Source of the DNA: Bacteroidia bacterium
Lineage (GTDB): Bacteria > Bacteroidota > Bacteroidia > Bacteroidales > UBA12481
Assembly (NCBI GenBank): GCA_026391235.1
Contig: JAPLDV010000418.1
Span: 1 to 11,068 of the forward strand
Length of the DNA: 11,068 nt
Reading direction: 5' to 3'
Each line of letters starts with the position of its first letter. Position 1 is the stretch's first letter. The position numbers and the translations under genes are program-made. The notes under the pieces are model-generated. The model was not told where the DNA came from, did no database searches, and saw only the letters and a list, made by a program, of their open reading frames with translations. Below are positions 6,302 through 11,068 of this stretch, one piece after another.

Positions 6302-8383
6302 TAAAAGTCCGCTGCGTTCGAGCAAAGCTTCCGGGTTGGGTTCCTGGCCGCGAAATCTTTTGTACAGTTCCATCGGGTGTTCGCTGCCTCCCTTTTCGAG
6401 GATATTTATCCGGAAGGATGCAGCAATATCCCGATCAAAAATCCCTTTTTCAGAAAACAGCGAGAAGGCGTCCGCATCAAGGACCTCGGCCCATTTATAG
6501 CCGTAATATCCTGCTGCATAGCCACCTGCAAATATGTGGCTAAAACCTGTACTAACAGAGCTCCCCGGAATCTTTCGAAACAGCCGGGTTTCGTCCATTG
6601 CTTGCTTTTCAAACGCTACCTGATCCCCGTCAAAGGACTGCGAGAGGGTATGCCAGGCCATATCCAGGAACCCAAAGCCCAGCTGGCGCTCAAACGCATA
6701 TCCTTCCAGGAAATTTTTTGATTCCAAAAGACGGTCGATCAGCTCGGACGGTATTTTTTCGCCGGTTTCGAAATGAATGGCAAACAGATCCAGCCACTCT
6801 TTCTCCAGTGCCCAGTTTTCCATCATCTGGCTGGGCAGTTCTACAAAATCACGATATACATTGGTGCCTGAAACTGATGGACAGGTGCACTGTGAAAGCA
6901 TTCCGTGAAGGGCGTGACCAAATTCATGTAAAAAGGTGGTAACCTCTTCGAAAGTCAGGAGCGATGGTTTAGTGGGAGTGGGTTTTGAAAAATTGCATAC
7001 AAGTGAAACTTGTGGTCTGATCATCAATCCATTAAGGTTCGATTGCCCTCTGAAATCAGTCATCCAGGCTCCGCCCTGTTTACCCGGCCGGGGAAAAAAA
7101 TCAAGATATAAAAGTGAAAGAAACTCACTGTTTTCATCACTCACCTGGTAAGTCATAACATCCGGATGATAAACCGGTATCCCGCTGATTGAATTAAACT
7201 GTAATCCATACAATTTATTGGCGAGTAGGAAAACGCCGTCAATAACGTTTTCGAGTTTGAAAAAAGGTTTCAGCAGTTCTTCGCGGAAATCGTATTTTTT
7301 CTGACGGAGTTTTTCGGCATAATAACTCCAGTCCCACGACTCCAAACTAAAATCAACACCCTCCGATTGCGCAAAACCGTATACGTCGGCGAGTTCATTT
7401 TGTGCTGCTGGTTTTGAACACCGGTGGATATCTTCCAGAAATGTCATCACTTTTGCCGACGATCCTGCCATACTTTCCTTAAGCATATAAGAAGCATAGT
7501 CCGGTTCCGACATCAGAGAAGCCTGCTCCATCCGAAGGTTCACGATTTCCCGAATCAGGGCTTTATTGTCATGGTCATTATCCTGATTGCCCCGGGCGCC
7601 AAAAGCCCTGATCATTTTCTCACGAAGGTTCCGGTGGTCGGAATATTTCATAAACGTTACATAGCTGGGCGCATGCATGGTAAAAACCCAACCTTTCAAT
7701 TGCCGGCTTTCAGCCTCCTGTTCTGCGGCTTCCTGAACAAAATCAGGTAGTCCCGATAAATCGGCCTTATCGGTGAGATGGATAAAAAATCCATTGGTTT
7801 CGGCCAGCACATTATCAGCAAACTGAAGGGTCAGCACAGATAATCCTGAGCGGATTTCAGCGAAACGTTTCTTCGAGGCGTCATCAAGCATGGCGCCGTT
7901 TCGGACAAAATCGCGGTGCCAGTTATGGAGGACGGTTGACTGCTCGGCTGATAACCCAAGGGTATCAGGTATCGGGTATCGGGTATCGGGCGCATTATGT
8001 GAGGTGCGGTTCTTAAAGATTGTATCGATGCGGGAGAAGAGAGCGGGGTTCATGAGCATGCGGCTGGAGTAATCGGTTAGCAGCTGCGAAGCTTCCCGGG
8101 CAATCTGCTGCAGTTTTTCATTCGTTTCGGCCTGGTTGAGGTTAAAGAGGATTCCGGCGGCAATTCCCAGGCGTTCGCCGTTCTGCTCAAGCGGGATGAT
8201 GGTATTTTCAAACGTAGGGTTCTCAGGCAAAGCAATAATGTCTTCGATTTTCGCTTCGGCCTCCCGGATCAGGGTTTCAATGGCGGGGATAAAGTGAACT
8301 TCATGTATCAGGTCGAACGGCGGAGACCTGTATTTGCTCACAAAGGGTTGTAACAACGGATTGTTGGTCTGTTGATTAAACAT
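6299..8383 (-). CDS. M3 family metallopeptidase, peptidyl-dipeptidase Dcp-like
   Basis: A 694-residue cytoplasmic zinc peptidase with no signal peptide, close in length to E. coli Dcp (about 680). The zinc site is HEFGH at 486-490 with the third ligand Glu515 in RDFVELPSQ. Other Dcp-like blocks are WDWSYYAEKLR (350-360), IPVYHPDV (402-409), SGTNVYRDF (505-513), and the C-terminal FSHIFAGGYAAGYYGYKW. Dcp removes C-terminal dipeptides; related oligopeptidase A degrades short peptides. The ELPSQMMENWA stretch is closer to oligopeptidase A than to Dcp, so the exact activity is uncertain. A heptamer repeat at 7961-7988 adds about 13 residues (near 128-141, SHNAPDTRYPIPDT) between the segments equivalent to E. 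coli QRR and LGLDSE, from memory. The frame stays open and the catalytic core is intact. The stop codon lies in octamer array E. The gene begins 29 bases after the DUF2185 gene, so the two may share a transcript. Confidence 0.92.
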   Translation of the reverse strand: MFNQQTNNPLLQPFVSKYRSPPFDLIHEVHFIPAIETLIREAEAKIEDIIALPENPTFENTIIPLEQNGERLGIAAGILFNLNQAETNEKLQQIAREASQLLTDYSSRMLMNPALFSRIDTIFKNRTSHNAPDTRYPIPDTLGLSAEQSTVLHNWHRDFVRNGAMLDDASKKRFAEIRSGLSVLTLQFADNVLAETNGFFIHLTDKADLSGLPDFVQEAAEQEAESRQLKGWVFTMHAPSYVTFMKYSDHRNLREKMIRAFGARGNQDNDHDNKALIREIVNLRMEQASLMSEPDYASYMLKESMAGSSAKVMTFLEDIHRCSKPAAQNELADVYGFAQSEGVDFSLESWDWSYYAEKLRQKKYDFREELLKPFFKLENVIDGVFLLANKLYGLQFNSISGIPVYHPDVMTYQVSDENSEFLSLLYLDFFPRPGKQGGAWMTDFRGQSNLNGLMIRPQVSLVCNFSKPTPTKPSLLTFEEVTTFLHEFGHALHGMLSQCTCPSVSGTNVYRDFVELPSQMMENWALEKEWLDLFAIHFETGEKIPSELIDRLLESKNFLEGYAFERQLGFGFLDMAWHTLSQSFDGDQVAFEKQAMDETRLFRKIPGSSVSTGFSHIFAGGYAAGYYGYKWAEVLDADAFSLFSEKGIFDRDIAASFRINILEKGGSEHPMELYKRFRGQEPNPEALLERSGLL
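7961..7988 (-). repeat. Intragenic heptamer repeat (GGTATCG)x4 in the peptidase gene
   Basis: Plus-strand units GGTATCA, GGTATCG, GGTATCG, GGTATCG, followed by GG. Read on the coding strand as CGATACC units, they encode PDTRYPIPDT. Because 7 is not a multiple of 3, each copy is read in a different frame and gain or loss of one unit would shift the frame. Confidence 0.93.
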
Positions 8384-8412
8384 AAATCAATATTTAACTA
8401 TTTATCCTGCCG

Positions 8413-8748
8413 TTATTCCTCGATTATCACGAACTCATCGGATCCCTCAACACGTTCGAGTTCGGATCCTGCCGGCAGTTTAATGTATGGAAGGATGGCC
8501 GGGTCATAATTTGCGATTGCATTAATACTGAACACCTTGCTTGTTTCAGGGTCATCGATGTACTCTTCGGTTTCAGTTCCGGAAAGAAATCTCCATCCGC
8601 TATCTTCCTTATCGAATCGCTCCTCGCGGTACATAAAACCGACCTTCATTCCATCCACCGTAATGTGGTTAGATACGATCCCAAAGCCTTTGTAGTTGAC
8701 CAGGTCTTTGATGTCGTCGGCGGGGATTTTGAATTGCTCTTTTTCCAT
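8413..8748 (-). CDS. DUF2185 (Imm33-type) small protein
   Basis: A 111-residue acidic, soluble protein with no signal peptide. The pattern GIVSNHITVDGMKVGFMYRE, DSGWRFLSGTE, IANYDPAI and a C-terminal EFVI block matches PF09951 (DUF2185, also called immunity protein Imm33). Members occur both as immunity proteins beside polymorphic toxins and as stand-alone copies of unknown role. Here there is no toxin gene in the window; the neighbours are the secreted beta-propeller gene 37 bases upstream and the dcp-like gene 29 bases downstream, all on the minus strand. A weak -7-like TACCTTTC lies just upstream within the short gap. Function is unknown. Confidence 0.82.
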   Translation of the reverse strand: MEKEQFKIPADDIKDLVNYKGFGIVSNHITVDGMKVGFMYREERFDKEDSGWRFLSGTETEEYIDDPETSKVFSINAIANYDPAILPYIKLPAGSELERVEGSDEFVIIEE

Positions 8749-8785
8749 AATTGTATGTCCTATTATCCGAAGAGAAAGGTACGAA

Positions 8786-10039
8786 CTATTTGTTTAGCTG
8801 AATTTTCTGCATCACCAGACCATAGTGGCTTCCGGGTGGATTTGCGGCGATTTTCACACCGTTCCAATCAGGTGCAAAGTTCCCCGAGTACCAGAGCCAT
8901 GCGGTGTGGCCATCGGCGCTGATGAATTTTGATGGGATATTGACGAAATAGGCCTGCTCGCCAAAGTCTTTCAGATAGGTAACCAGTTTCCACGGGCCGG
9001 TAATCCGATTGGATTCAAGTATATAAGTATTCATCCTGGCACACGTATTTCCCCCATCGGTGATGCACATCAGGTATTTTTTCAGTGGGGCGTTATAGGT
9101 CATGGTTACACAGCCCATGTTGTTGTTCCATTCCAGCAGTGGCCTGATTTTTTTGAAATCAGCGCTCCACACCGGTTCTCCTTTGGAATCCGTACCTGCG
9201 TAAAACTCATATTTCGAAGCGTCGTTCATATTTTCCGTTGCCGGGATCACCCTGGTCAGGTAAATCTGATCGCCTGTGATCCAGCTATCGTTCCAAAAGC
9301 GCCATTTGGGATCTGTAGTATCGGCTCCGTGAGCCACCAGATAAGCTTTCCCGTCGGGGGAATATTCCAGGTTCTTGCCGAAATCCACAAAGTGCGGGGA
9401 TCCGATTTTAACAGGATATCCATTGATCCCTGATTCACCGAACAGAGGTTTCTCAGGAGTATGGAGAGTTTCGGTCCACGACCTGCCATAATCCTTACTG
9501 GTCCTGAATCCGACAAACGGTCCCATCCAGGGCCAGTTGATGACCTTGTCGCCGTACTGCGCTGATCCCGAAGGATCGAGGCAATAGGTGCCATAATACC
9601 ATACCCCATTGAATATCAGGCTTCCGCAAGGATAGCGGCCGTGGTAGGGGCTTGCGGAGGCTGTCTTCAGCCCCAGGCTGTAAACTTTCAGATTCAACGG
9701 ATCATCACCTTCGATCACCGCATGACCGGTGGTGGCTTGTTCGCCATACGAACTGGAGCATTCATGCGATCCGTCCAGCCGCCAGGTGCAGCCATCTGTC
9801 CATGGTGAGTACAAATTGCCGTCATCGGCCCACGTGGGATACCAGGTATCACCAAAATGGAACCCGCTTTTCACGCCCAGCAGAGTAATTCCCGTGATCT
9901 CTTTCGATGCCGGGAACGGACAATCAGCAGGGGCTTCTGATTTCCATGCGATCGGTGGATAAGTTAGGTTATCCGGTTTCAGCTGTGCGCTCAGGCTAGG
10001 TGCTATCATGCACAATAAGAGGAGGATGTGGAGTTTCAT
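8786..10039 (-). CDS. Secreted sialidase-like beta-propeller protein, putative glycosidase
   Basis: A 417-residue protein with a signal peptide (MKLHILLLLCMIAPSLSAQ, cleavage likely after Ala18 or Gln19). One clear Asp box, SKDYGRSW, lies at 181-188 (S/T-x-D-x-G-x-x-W), and the aromatic-rich pattern (FGDTWYPTWADDGN, WYYGTYCLDP, WLWYSGNFAPDW) resembles five-bladed or six-bladed propellers such as DUF4185 and GH43/sialidase-like folds. I cannot assign a catalytic residue set. An upstream ATG at 10144 would add 35 residues before the signal peptide, reading through the heptamer repeats, so I start at 10039. It follows the putative glycoside hydrolase gene by 157 bases on the same strand, which fits a polysaccharide-degradation operon acting in the periplasm or outside the cell. 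Confidence 0.6.
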   Translation of the reverse strand: MKLHILLLLCMIAPSLSAQLKPDNLTYPPIAWKSEAPADCPFPASKEITGITLLGVKSGFHFGDTWYPTWADDGNLYSPWTDGCTWRLDGSHECSSSYGEQATTGHAVIEGDDPLNLKVYSLGLKTASASPYHGRYPCGSLIFNGVWYYGTYCLDPSGSAQYGDKVINWPWMGPFVGFRTSKDYGRSWTETLHTPEKPLFGESGINGYPVKIGSPHFVDFGKNLEYSPDGKAYLVAHGADTTDPKWRFWNDSWITGDQIYLTRVIPATENMNDASKYEFYAGTDSKGEPVWSADFKKIRPLLEWNNNMGCVTMTYNAPLKKYLMCITDGGNTCARMNTYILESNRITGPWKLVTYLKDFGEQAYFVNIPSKFISADGHTAWLWYSGNFAPDWNGVKIAANPPGSHYGLVMQKIQLNK

Positions 10040-10080
10040 CGGATTCACGTTTAGTTTAGGAAGCTTACGTTTTCTGCCCA

Positions 10081-10112
10081 TAAAGTTAGAAGAAAAAGTG
10101 ACGAGTGACAAA
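10081..10112 (-). promoter_or_regulatory. Weak candidate promoter for the beta-propeller gene overlapping a heptamer repeat
   Basis: On the minus strand, TTTG (plus 10109-10112), a 20-base spacer, then TAACTTTA (plus 10081-10088), one mismatch to TAnnTTTG. The spacer contains most of the GTGACGA/GTGACAA repeat, so a copy-number change would change the spacing. One mismatch and 20-base spacing make this a weak call. Confidence 0.25.
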
Positions 10113-10158
10113 ACATTGTAGAGACGCATAATTGCGTCTTTCAAGTGACCAGTGACAA
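10098..10158. repeat. GTGACNA heptamer pairs flanking an inverted repeat
   Basis: GTGACGA and GTGACAA at 10098-10111, then GTGACCA and GTGACAA at 10145-10158, in the same orientation. Between them is the palindrome AGACGCA-TAAT-TGCGTCT at 10122-10139 (7-base arms, 4-base loop). The flank TTGTAGAGACGC resembles a dispersed palindromic repeat I recall from Bacteroidota and cyanobacteria. It lies in the 157-base gap between the glycoside hydrolase and beta-propeller genes. Confidence 0.75.
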
Positions 10159-10160
10159 TT

Positions 10161-10174
10161 GGAACAAAGGTTCC
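10161..10174. repeat. Small inverted repeat GGAAC-AAAG-GTTCC
   Basis: A perfect 5-base stem with a 4-base loop, just after the glycoside hydrolase stop codon on its coding strand. No T-run follows, so it is not a convincing intrinsic terminator. Confidence 0.3.
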
Positions 10175-10196
10175 CTACATTTACTGTTTCCTCTTT

Positions 10197-11068
10197 TTAC
10201 TCTATGGTGAAAAACGTTTCGTCCCCTGCTCCAACCTCCACTGGAATAGTGATGCTGTAATCCCGGTCGAGCCGGACGTTTTTCAGGTTGCCGTTCTTTT
10301 CCCGGATGCTGACATTTTTTGTTAAACCGGTATAGTACAGTGATATCCGGATATTTTTTTTAATTGTTGTCCCCGTTGGATTGAATATCATCAGGAAGCC
10401 TTTCTCCTTCGTATTGGGGTTGGCATGAAACATCCAGTCGAGATCACGGCCATCGGCCCGGCGGCTGGAGGTATGAATAACATCGCTCTCCAGGATATCC
10501 CGGTGCTCCTTATAAAAATCGACCCACTTCTTAACGAGTGCTTTTGTTGTGTCGGTATCATACAAACGCGGTCCGCGGTAGCAGGCCTGTACACCGTTGC
10601 CCAGGTTCGATGCCAGCATTTTACCGTAATGTTCAAGGTGCAGCCTCAGTGGTTCGATGGTGGCTGCCGCACCACCTCCGTGATATTCGGTGAGGGGCAC
10701 AAACATCCAGCCCATGGAAGGAGTTTTTTCGCGGGTTCCGTCGAAAATATTCTGGCGGGCATGGATCACCTGCTGCTCGCGGGGCAGCGACCAGTTCACC
10801 TCGCGGTAACCCATTCCACACTTTGTTCCACCATTCAGATAATACCAGTCGGGGATATTCAGATAGATCCCTTCGGCGCGGCACCATTTATAAAAATCGG
10901 TGATGGTGCGCCACTGGGTCCACTGTGAGTCATCCTTACCCCGGTGCCCCGGATGGGTTGTCGAAGCGCAGATGTGTCCGGGGTAAGATCCGTCGTGCTC
11001 CAGGAGGTTCATGCCGGTAACAGTGTACCAATTACTTAATTTGTCCATGTATTCCTCGCCCCAGTTGC
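10197..11068 (-). CDS. Putative glycoside hydrolase, C-terminal part (N-terminus outside window)
   Basis: The last 289 residues are visible. The frame stays open to the window edge (NWGEEY precedes the Met at 11048), so that Met is internal. The first half looks like the later strands of a TIM barrel: NLLEHDGSYPGH (an acidic residue at a strand end followed by Gly), IYLNIPDWYYLNGG, and GWMFVPLTEYHGGGAAATIEPL. The second half, from about SSRRADGRDLDWMFHANP through GFLMIFNPTG to the end, is a beta-sandwich typical of the C-terminal domain of alpha-galactosidase-like (clan GH-D, GH27/36) and related enzymes. The exact GH family and substrate are not clear; catalytic residues may lie outside the window. 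It is the most upstream gene of the right minus-strand block, 157 bases before the secreted beta-propeller gene. Confidence 0.6.
   Translation of the reverse strand, partial: NWGEEYMDKLSNWYTVTGMNLLEHDGSYPGHICASTTHPGHRGKDDSQWTQWRTITDFYKWCRAEGIYLNIPDWYYLNGGTKCGMGYREVNWSLPREQQVIHARQNIFDGTREKTPSMGWMFVPLTEYHGGGAAATIEPLRLHLEHYGKMLASNLGNGVQACYRGPRLYDTDTTKALVKKWVDFYKEHRDILESDVIHTSSRRADGRDLDWMFHANPNTKEKGFLMIFNPTGTTIKKNIRISLYYTGLTKNVSIREKNGNLKNVRLDRDYSITIPVEVGAGDETFFTIE

Noticed and set aside
10040..10144. 35-residue N-terminal extension of the beta-propeller protein
   Set aside because: It would put a signal peptide at residue 36 and read through a noncoding heptamer repeat; the internal Met at 10039 starts a standard signal peptide.
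10161..10174. Intrinsic terminator after the glycoside hydrolase gene
   Set aside because: The 5-base stem is short and no T-run follows on the coding strand.
10425..10928. Plus-strand open frame of 167 residues
   Set aside because: It is antisense to the putative glycoside hydrolase and has no recognisable protein pattern.

Overview
The window looks like a chromosomal stretch from a member of the Bacteroidota (Bacteroidales or Marinilabiliales type). The evidence is an Omp28-like secreted protein with a type IX secretion C-terminal sorting domain, promoter-like TTTG-N19-TAnnTTTG sequences, starts without Shine-Dalgarno sequences, and intergenic heptamer and octamer tandem repeats. It holds nine protein genes, one cut at each window edge. 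No RNA gene, transposase, integrase or CRISPR array was found.

Left block, minus strand, read from 4153 down to 1: a membrane-anchored SIMPL-domain protein, a CutC family TIM-barrel protein, a cellobiose 2-epimerase-like enzyme (AGE superfamily), and a sugar-porter MFS transporter that runs off the left edge. The epimerase and transporter plausibly form a module for sugar uptake and 2-epimerisation. Between them, and between CutC and the epimerase, sit two fold-back elements built from 8-base repeats (consensus ATTAGCAT). Their arms encode the stop codon and last residues of the upstream gene and reach up to the start codon of the downstream gene.

Centre, plus strand: a 614-residue exported protein (4310-6154) with an Omp28/thioredoxin-like N-terminus carrying CPPC, a carboxypeptidase-regulatory-like repeat, a jelly-roll-like module and a T9SS sorting domain. 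It diverges from the SIMPL gene across a 156-base region with a candidate promoter for each direction.

Right block, minus strand, read from 11068 down to 6299: the C-terminal part of a putative glycoside hydrolase, a secreted sialidase-like beta-propeller protein, a small DUF2185/Imm33 protein and an M3 family peptidyl-dipeptidase (Dcp-like). The first two look like parts of a polysaccharide-degradation locus extending beyond the window. The last two are housekeeping or accessory genes.

No gene-free gap exceeds 300 bases. The most unusual content is the set of short tandem repeats: octamers at the 3' ends of three genes, and four different 7-base repeats (CAGTTGT, CCGAAAA, GTGACNA, GGTATCG). 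The last of these lies inside the peptidase reading frame and adds about 13 residues. I found no clear new defence or mobile system; the gene-boundary fold-back repeats are the best candidate for something undescribed.
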